From: Pelomonas baiyunensis
Lineage (GTDB): Bacteria; Pseudomonadota; Gammaproteobacteria; Burkholderiales; Burkholderiaceae_C
Direction of reading: 5' to 3'
Length of the DNA stretch: 64,000 bases
Assembly: GCF_043555935.1 (NCBI RefSeq)
Contig: NZ_JBIGIB010000001.1
Location: forward strand, 496,001-560,000
Numbering within the stretch: the stretch's first letter is position 1; each line of letters starts with the position of its first letter. The notes beneath the pieces are model-generated. The model worked only from the letters and a program-made list of their open reading frames with translations, was not told the origin of the DNA and ran no database searches. A program made the translations under genes and the position numbers. Of this stretch, positions 1 to 8,572 are shown piece after piece.

Positions 1-2983
1 CGTACACCACGCCTTGGCGGTTGGCTACTGCGGGCAGGTTCTTGAACGCGTCGTAGCCGGTGTCCCCGTAGTTCACGAGCGATTGCTTAACGTAGACCGC
101 TTCCGAGTTGACGATGTCGCCCAACACGTGCGCACGCTTGCGGAAGTACTTGGTGGCGGTGGCCAGGTCGCCCTCGTTGGTCCGGTCGCCCGCAATGAAC
201 TTCACCAGTGGTTCGCCGGCTGCGGCAGTTTGATCGCTCGACGAAAGGCAGTAGGCACCGTAAGCGCAAAACTGCGAAAGAGAGGCAATGGCAGAGCCGG
301 TGAAGTACGCCTTCTCGGAACTCGTCAGTTGGCTCCATTCGAACGGCTTGCGGTTGTTGGTGCTGGCCGACGAGAACATATAAACAGTTCGCGAAGCGTT
401 CGCATTGAGCTTGTCCCGTGCAGACCAGTCAACATTGTTGGTATCAACGATGCCGGTGGTGACGTCCAATCGCTGGCTTTGCAGCTCCCCTGACCATTCC
501 GAAGATTTGAAGTTGGAGACGAACACTTGGTTGTCTCCCGCGGACACGTTTGGATTGCTGGTGGTTGCCGCTGCTGCAGCACCCACTTGGGCATCGATGG
601 ACTGAAGCGCGCTCGTCAGGCCGGTGTACAGGGTCGTGGGATTGGAGGCGCTGAAATAGGTGCCCCCCCCGTTTATAGCGGCGTGCCAGAGGTCGTCAAT
701 GGTCGTGAGGGTGTTGCTGGCCGGAATGGGCCAAGTGCAAACGCCGCTTGATTGCCAACTGCAGACCCCGGCGCTTGCGTTGGGCGTACGCCCTTGGCTG
801 ACGTCGTAGAAGTCGCCGCGCGTATCGGTCAGGTAAGTCGGCGAGAACTGCATGTAGCCTGATGCACCCAGGCCCAGCGTGAAGGTCTTCATGACCTGCT
901 TCTCGTCCGGCGTCACCGCGAGGTTGGTGCTGTTGCCACAGACGTCCGCACCCGTGCCGCTGCCGCTGGTGCATGCGGCCGAGCCGGTCGTCCCTGTCCG
1001 GAGGTCGGCAGACGCGTAGTACATCGCCACGTCCGCCAGGGTGTCGGACGTGGCATTCCCGTCCTGAATCGGCGGCCTGAAACTGCTGCCGCTGTCTTGG
1101 TCCCCGATGGCCGTGCTGCCATCCTTCTGCGTCGGCGTGGCGTTCTCGTTCCAGAAGCCATCCGTAGACAGGATGGTGAAGTTCTTCTGGCAAGAGTACT
1201 CAACAGGGTCTGTGACCGTCACGCTGTTCAGCGTCGTTCCGTTGAATCGTCCAGCGTAGAGTTGGCCGGCCGTTGAGAGGGCGGTGCGAAGGGGGGTGGA
1301 GTTGCTCGGAATCGCTGCAGTCAGTTTGGAGAACCAATTGGTCTTTTGCGTTCCAGAGAAGATGCCCAAATTCAAAAAGTCGGCCGACGTATTGTTGTTG
1401 ATACTCATGTAACCCACGCGCCGGTTACTGCCGATGGCGCCGAACGCCAAGCTGGCGGACGACTTCATTGACTGCATGCGGCTGTGGTAGTACGTCCACC
1501 AGTTGGCGAAGTTGGTCATCTCTTCGTCATAGGTGCAGGTGCCTGCCGCCTTGCGGGTGGCGATGTCGACGCAATCCTTGCGAGTGGAGGCTCGGCTGAA
1601 CGTGGCACCCGGCAGGATGTCGATACGCTGGAAGCTACCGGCAAACGTGCCGTTTTGCGTCGGTGGTGTGCCTGCAGAGTAGCCACTGAACCTGGGCGTG
1701 GCGTTGTCGAAATTGGGCGTGCAAGGGGTGGTCGTGAACGTAACTTGGTAGTTGATGTTCACGCCCCAGGGCGCATAAATCGTGACTGTCCGCCCGCTGT
1801 TCGAGGTGACCGCCGAGTACGCCGTGGCGGCGCCTGGGGTCAGGCCGTTGCTACGCGCCATGATCTGGGCTGCGATTTGCTGTCCGATTCCGTTGCGCGT
1901 GTAGTCGGGCGTTGTGGGGGCGGCCAAGATGTTGACGTTGTTCACGTTGACCGCAGTCACCGAGACGTAGCACGACGCGTTCGAAGAAATCGTGAACTGA
2001 ACGCTGGCTCGGCTCGGTGCTGTCCCGCCGGAACCCGATGTGAAGAACTTCGTTGGGAAACGCGCGTACGAAAACGTGCCGTTGCGCGTGGCCTGGCAGG
2101 ACGCATCCGGTGGACTGGCAGCCCGTGCATTCGCATCCGAATTGCACCAGCGTACGGGCGCCGGGTACGTGTACCCACTGCCGGCTGTTGATCGGCAACG
2201 CCGCAGATCGACGTCGTCACAGTACTCGGCGGCGTTGATGACGTAGTAGTGAGGGCCGAAGTTGCGGTTCGCGGTGCCGGGGTTGTCCGGCGCTCCGGTA
2301 GCCACTTGGCCGCTGCCAGAGGCTGTCGTGGCTCGGAAGAAGGCGTAGTTCTTGCCGTTCACGTACCCCGGCAGCACGTAGTTGTCGTTCCGCAGGCAGT
2401 CCGTATACAGGTTGTCAGTGCACCACTCCGTATCCGGGTATTGCGATGTGAGGTCGATGCTGTTTGTGTTCTGGACGTTGTACGCGTCGTTCTTGACGGC
2501 AGTCCAACCTGCCGTGTTGGCCGACGTCTGACTTGGCCAAGAGCTGCCGCTGGCGGTGACTGGGGGCACATAAGAAACGTCCGGGTCGTAGGCGAGGCCG
2601 TTGAAGTCCGCAGCCAAGTAAGGGGGCTGGCCACGCCGGGTACCAAACGGCGCAGCGCCCAGCCAGCAGGCGCTGCTGGAATTTCCGTTGATGCAGCACG
2701 TGTTGTTGAACGAGCCGCTGTTGGACGCAGTCGCCGAGCTGCTTCGGCAAAGCGCCGGATCCGGCGACCCGTCGCCATTGATGTGGTCCGGCAGGAAGTC
2801 GAAATTCATCGAGCCGGAGTCGTCGAGGATGAACAACAAATTGGGCTTCACCGCGCTCGGCGTTGCCACAATCAACGGGGCCTGCGAGACGTCTGTTGCA
2901 GCTGCCATGGCTTGCTGCAGCATCACGGCACCCAGCATGGCTGAGACAAAACGTGGCAGGAATCGGGTCATGTGTTGGAACAT
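1..2983 (-). CDS. pilY1: PilY1-type pilus tip/biogenesis protein, 3' end cut by window edge
   Basis: These are the first 994 codons of a PilY1-type factor, a pilus-tip adhesin and assembly protein of type IV pili that is exported from the cell. The reading frame is open to the left edge of the window. A signal peptide covers roughly residues 1-28. Around residues 48-59 the motif NLLFILDDSGSM is a von Willebrand A strand with its MIDAS metal site. The protein is rich in Asn, Ser, Thr and Cys, as is usual for the family. From about residue 953 (VLGDIVNSEAVYV) the C-terminal beta-propeller begins and is cut off. It follows pilX by 32 bases and is the last visible gene of the minor pilin operon. 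ATG at 2983 is preferred; ATG at 2971 is in frame and would remove only four residues. Confidence 0.92.
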   Translation of the reverse strand, partial: MFQHMTRFLPRFVSAMLGAVMLQQAMAAATDVSQAPLIVATPSAVKPNLLFILDDSGSMNFDFLPDHINGDGSPDPALCRSSSATASNSGSFNNTCCINGNSSSACWLGAAPFGTRRGQPPYLAADFNGLAYDPDVSYVPPVTASGSSWPSQTSANTAGWTAVKNDAYNVQNTNSIDLTSQYPDTEWCTDNLYTDCLRNDNYVLPGYVNGKNYAFFRATTASGSGQVATGAPDNPGTANRNFGPHYYVINAAEYCDDVDLRRCRSTAGSGYTYPAPVRWCNSDANARAASPPDASCQATRNGTFSYARFPTKFFTSGSGGTAPSRASVQFTISSNASCYVSVTAVNVNNVNILAAPTTPDYTRNGIGQQIAAQIMARSNGLTPGAATAYSAVTSNSGRTVTIYAPWGVNINYQVTFTTTPCTPNFDNATPRFSGYSAGTPPTQNGTFAGSFQRIDILPGATFSRASTRKDCVDIATRKAAGTCTYDEEMTNFANWWTYYHSRMQSMKSSASLAFGAIGSNRRVGYMSINNNTSADFLNLGIFSGTQKTNWFSKLTAAIPSNSTPLRTALSTAGQLYAGRFNGTTLNSVTVTDPVEYSCQKNFTILSTDGFWNENATPTQKDGSTAIGDQDSGSSFRPPIQDGNATSDTLADVAMYYASADLRTGTTGSAACTSGSGTGADVCGNSTNLAVTPDEKQVMKTFTLGLGASGYMQFSPTYLTDTRGDFYDVSQGRTPNASAGVCSWQSSGVCTWPIPASNTLTTIDDLWHAAINGGGTYFSASNPTTLYTGLTSALQSIDAQVGAAAAATTSNPNVSAGDNQVFVSNFKSSEWSGELQSQRLDVTTGIVDTNNVDWSARDKLNANASRTVYMFSSASTNNRKPFEWSQLTSSEKAYFTGSAIASLSQFCAYGAYCLSSSDQTAAAGEPLVKFIAGDRTNEGDLATATKYFRKRAHVLGDIVNSEAVYVKQSLVNYGDTGYDAFKNLPAVANRQGVVY

Positions 2984-3015
2984 GGGAACCTCGTCGGAGT
3001 GCGTTGATGCGCCGT

Positions 3016-3645
3016 TCAAATGGCGACGATGGCTTGGATGAAGCTGGCCGCATTACGTGCGCCTTGCACGCGAACCGTGATGCGGTAGTACACCTGGCTG
3101 GCTTGGCGCAACTTGATCGAGCTGGACTTGCTGCTGTTTTGGACCGAAAGCGGCACCGCTGGCGAGGCTTCGCACCGCGCCACTGTCGGATCGCCAGTGG
3201 CGGCGCAAAGGCGGTGGACCACAAACGAAACACGGTTGCCGGCTGCGTCGGTGGCCAGCGTGTTCACCAAGTTGTTGGTCACAAGCGTTTGCCAAAACGC
3301 TTCCCAGCTTTGACCAGCGACGGGGTCTTGACGAGTCGCTGTGTACGCGTAAGGTTGCCCTGCACCGACGGCAATGTTGTTGTACAGGCGATTGGCTGGT
3401 GTCGGCGGGGCGTTGCTGGCCAGTTCCTGGGTGCGTTGCTCGAGCCAAGCGATCGCAGTTTCGACGCCGACGTCGGCAGCCTGCCCTGCGGCCTGTTGAT
3501 TGGCCAGGTTGCCCGCGACGCGATTGCTGCCCAAGACGCCGCGCATTAGCCCGACAGCCGCCAACGACATCGCGGCCAGCACGATGAGCGCCAAGACCAG
3601 CACCAAGCCTTGCTGGCGGGAATAGAGGTGAGATTGCGCGTTCAT
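3016..3645 (-). CDS. pilX: PilX-like minor pilus assembly protein
   Basis: A 209-residue minor pilin assembly protein that belongs to the priming complex at the tip of the type IV pilus. The N-terminus (SRQQGLVLVLALIVLAAMSLAAVGLMRG) starts with a short basic leader and Gly, then one long hydrophobic helix of the PilX class; the Glu5 typical of major pilins is absent, as is common for PilX/GspK-like members. The soluble domain holds two Cys that may pair. The ATG at 3645 overlaps the TGA of pilW (ATGA), so translation is probably coupled. The frame is open well upstream of this ATG, but the overlap and the leader peptide decide the start. Confidence 0.85.
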   Translation of the reverse strand: MNAQSHLYSRQQGLVLVLALIVLAAMSLAAVGLMRGVLGSNRVAGNLANQQAAGQAADVGVETAIAWLEQRTQELASNAPPTPANRLYNNIAVGAGQPYAYTATRQDPVAGQSWEAFWQTLVTNNLVNTLATDAAGNRVSFVVHRLCAATGDPTVARCEASPAVPLSVQNSSKSSSIKLRQASQVYYRITVRVQGARNAASFIQAIVAI

Positions 3646-4682
3646 GGGCATGCGGCGAAGTTCGGATCTGTTGCGCCAGGCAGATTGCGCAAAGGCATCG
3701 TCGTTTCGAACGTCTTGTAGCGGTAACGCTGCCAATCTGCGTTCACATTGCTCAACGTGAGTGGCGCGGAACCCGACCAACTCGGAGCACTTGCTGCGAC
3801 ATTTGCCTTTTCGGCTTGTCGGCTGCGGGCAACGATAGCCAGCCGCACCCCCACGACCCGGGACCAAGCACAAACTGTCGCTGGCGCAGTGCGGTCATAC
3901 ACGTCAGCGATCGTGTCACGGGGCACAGACGTATCCCGTGCATATTCAGCACGCAACCCGACGATTCCATCTGCAACCTCCGTCCAGTTGGTCAAGCTGC
4001 TGTTGGTGCAGTCCTGGGTCGCGAAGTCGCAGACGGTCAACTGACTTCCACGAACGGAATACGCCACGAAACGCGGCGCGTTGCCGAGGTTGTACAAAAC
4101 GCCATTCGAAGCGTTGGCCATTCCGAAGGCCACCTGAACGCTTGTTGCAGTCGGGTTTGCCGAGACGGTGGTGAGGTTCAGCGCGCAGGAGGCTGCCCGC
4201 GTGGCTGGAGCGGCGACTACGCGATCGCCAAGCCGAAAAGCTTGAGGGGCAGCCACGGCATACGTCGCGGCGCCGGGTTGAGTGTTGATCAGCGTGCCCT
4301 CGGGCAGCCCCGAGCCCGACCCATAGGCAACAACCAGCACGTCGGTGTCCGCATCCCCTGCTGCAATGCCTGGCGGGTTGATCGACACAGGCGCGAGTTC
4401 CGGGAAGGTGCGGCTGTTTCCTAAGTCCAGTTGGCAGTCCAGCAGGTTCGCGGTGCTGAAACCCTGACCCGCTTGTCGCAAGTCGCGCTGCATGAGACTT
4501 ATGGCGATGGCGCCTGTGGTTTGCGCGTCATCACCGCCTGAGGTGGCTCGGCGTTGACCCTCGGAAACTTTGAATATTTCCGTGACGACCAGGGCCGCGG
4601 CCAGCGCAACCACGATGCCGACCATCAATTCAACCAGTGTGAAGCCGCGATTCGGGCGCAAAGTTGTAGCGCGTGACATCAC
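3642..4682 (-). CDS. pilW: PilW-like minor pilin
   Basis: A 346-residue minor pilin. The class III leader MMSRATTLRPNRG is followed by FTLVELMVGIVVALAAALVV, which gives the prepilin peptidase site (Gly before Phe), Glu at +5 and the pilin helix. The large C-terminal domain has several Cys and ends with CP, which is usual for PilW of this order. It acts with PilV, PilX, FimT and PilE to start pilus assembly and to present PilY1. The start overlaps the end of pilV by four bases (ATGA), and its own stop overlaps the pilX start. The leader should be cut by the PilD encoded at 17724-18662. Confidence 0.88.
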   Translation of the reverse strand: MMSRATTLRPNRGFTLVELMVGIVVALAAALVVTEIFKVSEGQRRATSGGDDAQTTGAIAISLMQRDLRQAGQGFSTANLLDCQLDLGNSRTFPELAPVSINPPGIAAGDADTDVLVVAYGSGSGLPEGTLINTQPGAATYAVAAPQAFRLGDRVVAAPATRAASCALNLTTVSANPTATSVQVAFGMANASNGVLYNLGNAPRFVAYSVRGSQLTVCDFATQDCTNSSLTNWTEVADGIVGLRAEYARDTSVPRDTIADVYDRTAPATVCAWSRVVGVRLAIVARSRQAEKANVAASAPSWSGSAPLTLSNVNADWQRYRYKTFETTMPLRNLPGATDPNFAACP

Positions 4683-5161
4683 TTGATCTCGTTGATCAGT
4701 ACGAAACTGTGAGCCGGGTCCGCCGCGGGTTCCCCGGGAGCCTTCCAGCGCACAGTGATGGTGACTCGGCTGCTCGGGGTAAGGCCGACGGGCACAGCGC
4801 TCGCAGCACCGATGATGGCGTCAAGCGGCTGAATCTGCGTGACGACCACGGTGGGGGGGTATGTCGTTGCCCCTGGAAGATTGGTTTGGACCTTGGCTCG
4901 CCAGTTCGTGAAGGGCGCGCCGTTGTTGGCGCTCGCGAAATTGGCACTGAGCGTTGCAAATGTGCGGTTGGACATCCACATCTGTCCGATCAACTCATTG
5001 GCTAGCATGGTTGCGTCGGTCCTGTACTTGGACTGGCCGGATTGCTTCACTGCATTGGCCTGCAGTCCCACGAGGCCGAGCACACCGAGGGCGAAGATAA
5101 GCAGCGAGATCAGCACCTCCAGCAGCATGACGCCGGATTGCTTGCGTTGCAGGTTCAGCAT
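4679..5161 (-). CDS. pilV: PilV-like minor pilin
   Basis: A 160-residue type IV minor pilin. The leader MLNLQRKQSG is followed by VMLLEVLISLLIFALGVLGL, with the GVLGLVGLQ helix end typical of PilV. The N-terminal residue after cleavage would be Val rather than Phe, which prepilin peptidase tolerates. The frame stays open upstream, but the ATG at 5161 gives a normal-length leader and lies within the last codons of fimT (7-nt overlap), fitting the tight operon spacing. The protein is expected to reach the inner membrane and be processed there before joining the pilus-initiating complex. Confidence 0.86.
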   Translation of the reverse strand: MLNLQRKQSGVMLLEVLISLLIFALGVLGLVGLQANAVKQSGQSKYRTDATMLANELIGQMWMSNRTFATLSANFASANNGAPFTNWRAKVQTNLPGATTYPPTVVVTQIQPLDAIIGAASAVPVGLTPSSRVTITVRWKAPGEPAADPAHSFVLINEIK

Positions 5162-5778
5162 GATTGAGGGTCGGCGGCTTGGGCGGCGGGATTGCACATG
5201 CGCACCAACCCTGCAGTGGAAACTTCGATGCGTAGGCAAGTGACTCGCCCACCGGTGGCTGCGCATTGGCCGCCGTTTGCCCCGGGCGTCAGGTCAATTG
5301 CCACGGCTGATGCTGCGGCAGGCGGAATCGGCACTTGCCGCCCCAAGCCGTCGAAAATGATCTGCGATGCCGTGGACGTCACGGTGACATTGCCGGTTTC
5401 GGCAGCCGACCGAACTTGGAGAATGCTCGGCGCTACGGTGTCGCTTGGAACTGCATTGCACTGGTTCTCAACCGAGTCGGCAGCGCCGCCAACCGCGTCC
5501 ACCATGTCGACAACCCAGTTGGCGGCAGTGGTGCTGCGCGTACACGTGTTGGTCAGTGAGGTTGTGAGCTGGAATCGCACCTGTGCATTGCGCGAGGTTG
5601 CTTCGCTGCGGGCGTATTGCAAGCCTGCCAAGATCCCCTCAGCGGTCGCGCGGATGCGCGACCCGGCGATCCAACTGGCGAAATTGGGTGCAGCCGCAGC
5701 TAGCAGCAAGCCCATGATGATCACCACCACCATGGTTTCGATGAGGCTGAAGCCCCGTTGTGCTGAGCGGATCAGCAT
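5155..5778 (-). CDS. fimT: FimT/FimU (GspH-type) minor pseudopilin
   Basis: A 207-residue GspH/FimT-type minor pilin. The start at ATG 5778 gives the leader MLIRSAQRG and then FSLIETMVVVIIMGLLLAAAAPNF, with Glu at +5. The following ATAEGILAGLQYARSEATSRNAQVRF segment is the hallmark of the GspH domain (helix with YARSEA). The C-terminal half contains paired Cys. Some members of this family in competent bacteria bind DNA, but whether this one does cannot be read from the sequence. Its start overlaps pilE by seven bases and its stop overlaps pilV by seven, so all six pilin-operon genes are packed without gaps up to pilX. Confidence 0.85.
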   Translation of the reverse strand: MLIRSAQRGFSLIETMVVVIIMGLLLAAAAPNFASWIAGSRIRATAEGILAGLQYARSEATSRNAQVRFQLTTSLTNTCTRSTTAANWVVDMVDAVGGAADSVENQCNAVPSDTVAPSILQVRSAAETGNVTVTSTASQIIFDGLGRQVPIPPAAASAVAIDLTPGANGGQCAATGGRVTCLRIEVSTAGLVRMCNPAAQAADPQSC

Positions 5779-6215
5779 GTCCCGTCCTTGCGTGCCACCC
5801 AGCAAGTTGCATTGGTGGCCCAACCCGTTGGAGCTGACGTTGTGACCTTTGCACCCGCTTGATTCACCGTGTAAGTGAAATTGGCCATCGCACCGGTGCC
5901 TGTTGCCGTGAGAGTGAATGCCGTGGCCGAACTTGCGGTGCAAATGAACGAAAAGTAGCGGCTGGTCGTGGTGTCATTCGCGCAAGCGGGCGCGTTCACG
6001 TACGTGCGGTTGTCTTGGTAGTACTGTTCCAGCAGCACCGCCTTGGAGGCCAACCCGGACGTCGCGTCAGGAATACGGCCTCGCGTGACGTAATCGCGGT
6101 ACTGAGGAATCGCCACCGCAGCCAGGATGCTGATGATGGCCACAGCGATCATCAGTTCGATCAGCGTGAACCCACTGACGGTGCGGGAAGGGGACTGACG
6201 GAGGTTGCGGAGCAT
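5772..6215 (-). CDS. pilE: PilE-like type IV minor pilin
   Basis: A 147-residue pilin and the first gene of the operon. The leader ends in Gly before FTLIELMIAVAIISILAAVAIPQYRDYVTRGR, the canonical N-methylated pilin helix including the IPQYRDY turn. The C-terminal region has a Cys pair (CANDTTTS... and CWVARKDGTC) forming the D-loop. Its small size and its position ahead of fimT-pilV-W-X-Y1 match the minor pilin PilE rather than the main fibre subunit PilA, although major pilin function cannot be excluded. ATG at 6215 has no strong Shine-Dalgarno match. The operon promoter should lie in the 264 bases up to 6479, between this gene and the divergent mla operon. Confidence 0.85.
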   Translation of the reverse strand: MLRNLRQSPSRTVSGFTLIELMIAVAIISILAAVAIPQYRDYVTRGRIPDATSGLASKAVLLEQYYQDNRTYVNAPACANDTTTSRYFSFICTASSATAFTLTATGTGAMANFTYTVNQAGAKVTTSAPTGWATNATCWVARKDGTC

Positions 6216-6479
6216 GGCGGCACGGAGGACAGAATGGGATGAATCATTTTGGAATCCGGCGTGCTGCGCGAGGTGCCGCTCGTCGGCGTCAACGGCACGC
6301 TGGTCGGTGGCGTTAGCTCAAACGTGAACTGCCGCACGAATTGAGGCGATGCTGCGAACCCCGAGGTGCTGCTGTCGGGTTTTGTCAGCAGCCTGACGGT
6401 CAATGTCCGGCGGCCGGCGATGCCCTCGGTGTTTCCCCTATCATCGCCACCTCCTTTCGTCTGGCCCCGGCCTGTCCGT
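6216..6479. promoter_or_regulatory. Divergent promoter region, pilE operon / mla operon
   Basis: Non-coding stretch of 264 bases between two divergent operons. It must hold the promoters for the leftward pilin operon and the rightward mla operon. No clear sigma-54 box or operator palindrome could be recognised by eye. Open frames run through it on both strands, but their translations are proline/arginine-rich and resemble no family, so they are treated as chance frames. The start of mlaF, either GTG 6480 or the in-frame ATG 6420, sets the right boundary. Confidence 0.45.
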
Positions 6480-7292
6480 GTGAATTCCTCCGCACCTGAA
6501 CCTCTGCTCGAACTGCGCAATGTCAGCGTCGGCTACGGCGACCGCGTGATCCTGGACGGCGTGAACCTGCGGCTTCCCCGCGGCAAGGTGCTGGCCCTGA
6601 TTGGCACGTCCGGTGGGGGCAAGACGACCATCCTGCGTCTGCTTGGGCGGCAGATTCGCCCCATGCACGGGCAGGTGCTGTTCGACGGGCAGGACCTTGC
6701 CCCCCTGGGCTTGTCGGAGCTGTACGCCGTGCGGCGTCGCATGGGCATGCTGTTTCAATTTGGCGCCCTGTTCACCGACCTGAGCGTGTTCGACAACGTG
6801 GCGTTTCCGCTGCGCGAGCACACCGAATTGCCTGAAGTCATGATCCGCGACCTGGTGCTGATGAAGCTCAACGCCGTGGGCTTGCGGGGCGCGCGAGACC
6901 TGATGCCGAGTGAAATCTCCGGCGGCATGGCCCGGCGGGTGGCTTTGGCGCGCGCCATCGCCCTGGACCCGGACCTCGTGCTGTACGACGAGCCGTTCGC
7001 CGGCCTGGACCCGATTTCACTGGGCGTGGCCGCGCGCTTGATTCGGGACCTGAACGACGCGCTGGGCCTGACCAGCGTCATCGTGTCGCACGATTTGCAC
7101 GAGACCTTCGAGATCGCCGACGAGGTGGCCATGGTGGCGAACGGCCGTGTTGTGGCGCAAGGCACGCCGGACGAACTTCGCCACAGCGATGACCCGTTGG
7201 TGCGTCAATTCGTGGGCGCACAAGCGGACGGGCCGGTGCGGTTCCATCAGCCGGCCCAGCCCGTGGCGGCCGACTTTGGGGTGAGGGCATGA
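6480..7292 (+). CDS. mlaF: Mla phospholipid transporter, ATP-binding subunit MlaF
   Basis: Cytoplasmic ATPase of the MlaFEDB complex, which moves phospholipids between the inner and outer membranes. The 270-residue product has Walker A GTSGGGKTT at residues 42-50, the ABC signature SEISGGM at 144-150, Walker B LVLYDEP at 166-172 and the switch His in IVSHDLHE. The GTG at 6480 is chosen because the conserved ABC domain starts ten residues later. An in-frame ATG at 6420 would add a 20-residue proline-rich extension not seen in the family. Its last codons overlap mlaE by four bases (ATGA). First gene of a six-gene rightward operon. Confidence 0.9.
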   Translation: MNSSAPEPLLELRNVSVGYGDRVILDGVNLRLPRGKVLALIGTSGGGKTTILRLLGRQIRPMHGQVLFDGQDLAPLGLSELYAVRRRMGMLFQFGALFTDLSVFDNVAFPLREHTELPEVMIRDLVLMKLNAVGLRGARDLMPSEISGGMARRVALARAIALDPDLVLYDEPFAGLDPISLGVAARLIRDLNDALGLTSVIVSHDLHETFEIADEVAMVANGRVVAQGTPDELRHSDDPLVRQFVGAQADGPVRFHQPAQPVAADFGVRA

Positions 7293-8068
7293 AGGCGCTC
7301 GCCAATCGCTTGGGCGCCGGCGTGCGCCACACCCTGGCCGACGTGGGGGCCGGCGCGCGCTTGTTCGGCAACCTGCTGGCCCGGTCGCCGAAGGCCCTGA
7401 GCCGCTTTTCGCTGGTTCGCGAGCAGGTGTACTACCTGGGCAATCGATCCCTGTCGATCATCGGCGTGTCGGGCCTGTTCGTGGGCTTTGTGCTGGCGCT
7501 GCAGGGCTACTACACCTTGCAGCGCTACGGCTCTGCCGAGGCCGTGGGCTTGCTGGTGGCGTTGAGCTTGGTGCGTGAGTTGGGGCCGGTGGTGGCCGCG
7601 CTGCTGTTTGCAGGGCGCGCAGGCACCTCGCTGACGGCCGAAATCGGATTGATGAAGGCCGGCGAGCAATTGACGGCCATGGAAATGATGGCCGTGGATC
7701 CCGTGCAGCGGGTGCTGGCGCCGCGCTTTTGGGGCGGTTTTATCGCCATGCCCTTGTTGGCCGCGGTTTTCTCCGCCATCGGCATCCTCGGGGGCTGGTT
7801 GGTGGCCGTGCCGCTGATTGGGATCGATGCGGGCGCCTTCTGGTCGCAGATGCAGGGCGGGGTCGATGTCTTTGCAGACGTCGGCAACGGCGTCATCAAG
7901 AGCGTGGTGTTCGGGGTGACGGTCACGTTCGTGGCGCTGCTCCAAGGTTTCGCCTGCAGCCCCACGCCGGAAGGCGTCTCGGCTGCGACGACGCGCACGG
8001 TGGTACTGGCCTCTTTGGCCGTGCTGGCGCTGGATTTCATGCTGACGGCGCTGATGTTTTCGATTTAG
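7289..8068 (+). CDS. mlaE: Mla phospholipid transporter permease MlaE
   Basis: Inner-membrane permease of the Mla complex, 259 residues, the usual length. It shows the MlaE domain with hydrophobic helices around residues 50-75, 85-115, 150-180 and 195-255, and the conserved loop LVRELGPVVAALLFAGRAGTSLTAEIGLMK that docks on the ATPase. It starts inside mlaF (ATGA), so the two subunits are probably made in a fixed ratio. It ends 12 bases before mlaD. Confidence 0.93.
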   Translation: MKALANRLGAGVRHTLADVGAGARLFGNLLARSPKALSRFSLVREQVYYLGNRSLSIIGVSGLFVGFVLALQGYYTLQRYGSAEAVGLLVALSLVRELGPVVAALLFAGRAGTSLTAEIGLMKAGEQLTAMEMMAVDPVQRVLAPRFWGGFIAMPLLAAVFSAIGILGGWLVAVPLIGIDAGAFWSQMQGGVDVFADVGNGVIKSVVFGVTVTFVALLQGFACSPTPEGVSAATTRTVVLASLAVLALDFMLTALMFSI

Positions 8069-8080
8069 GGAGTGAGAAGG

Positions 8081-8572
8081 ATGCAATCTTCTCGGTATGA
8101 CGCTTGGGTGGGTTTCTTCGTGCTGCTTGGCGGCGCGGCCCTGCTGTTTCTGGCACTGAAGGCTGGCAACTTGCTGAGCCTGAACTTTGACGACACCTAT
8201 CAGGTCTCGGCGCGCTTCGACAACATCGGCGGCCTCAAGGCGCGCGCGGCGGTGAAGAGCGCCGGCGTGGTGGTTGGGCGGGTCGAGTCGATCAGCTTTG
8301 ACGACAAGACCTTCCAGGCCAAGGTGGTGATCAACCTGCAAAAGGGCACGTTGTTCCCGAAGGACAGCTCGGCCAAGATCTTGACCGCCGGCTTGCTCGG
8401 CGAGCAGTACATCGGCCTGGAGCCGGGGGCTGACGAAAAGAACCTCGCGGCGGGCGATCTGATCCGTCAGACGCAAAGCGCCGTGGTGCTGGAAAACCTC
8501 ATCGGTCAGTTCATCAACAGCAAGGCGTCGGACATGGGCAGTGCCCAACCCGCCGCAGGAGCCAAGCCGTGA
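8081..8572 (+). CDS. mlaD: MCE-domain lipid-binding subunit MlaD
   Basis: Periplasmic MCE protein, 163 residues, anchored by one N-terminal transmembrane helix (WVGFFVLLGGAALLFLALKAG). The MCE domain follows, with VSARFDNIGGLKARAAVKSAGVVVGRV and the C-terminal LLGEQYIGLEPG typical of MlaD, which forms a hexameric ring through which lipid passes. ATG at 8081 is preferred: AGGGA lies about nine bases upstream. The in-frame GTG at 8072 would overlap that Shine-Dalgarno site. Its stop overlaps the GTG of mlaA. Confidence 0.92.
   Translation: MQSSRYDAWVGFFVLLGGAALLFLALKAGNLLSLNFDDTYQVSARFDNIGGLKARAAVKSAGVVVGRVESISFDDKTFQAKVVINLQKGTLFPKDSSAKILTAGLLGEQYIGLEPGADEKNLAAGDLIRQTQSAVVLENLIGQFINSKASDMGSAQPAAGAKP

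Noticed and set aside
1..2983. Possible frameshifted or broken pilY1, because only short frames with start and stop are found here
   Set aside because: Reading the minus strand from ATG 2983 gives one frame open to the window edge with PilY1 features throughout; it simply lacks its stop within the window.
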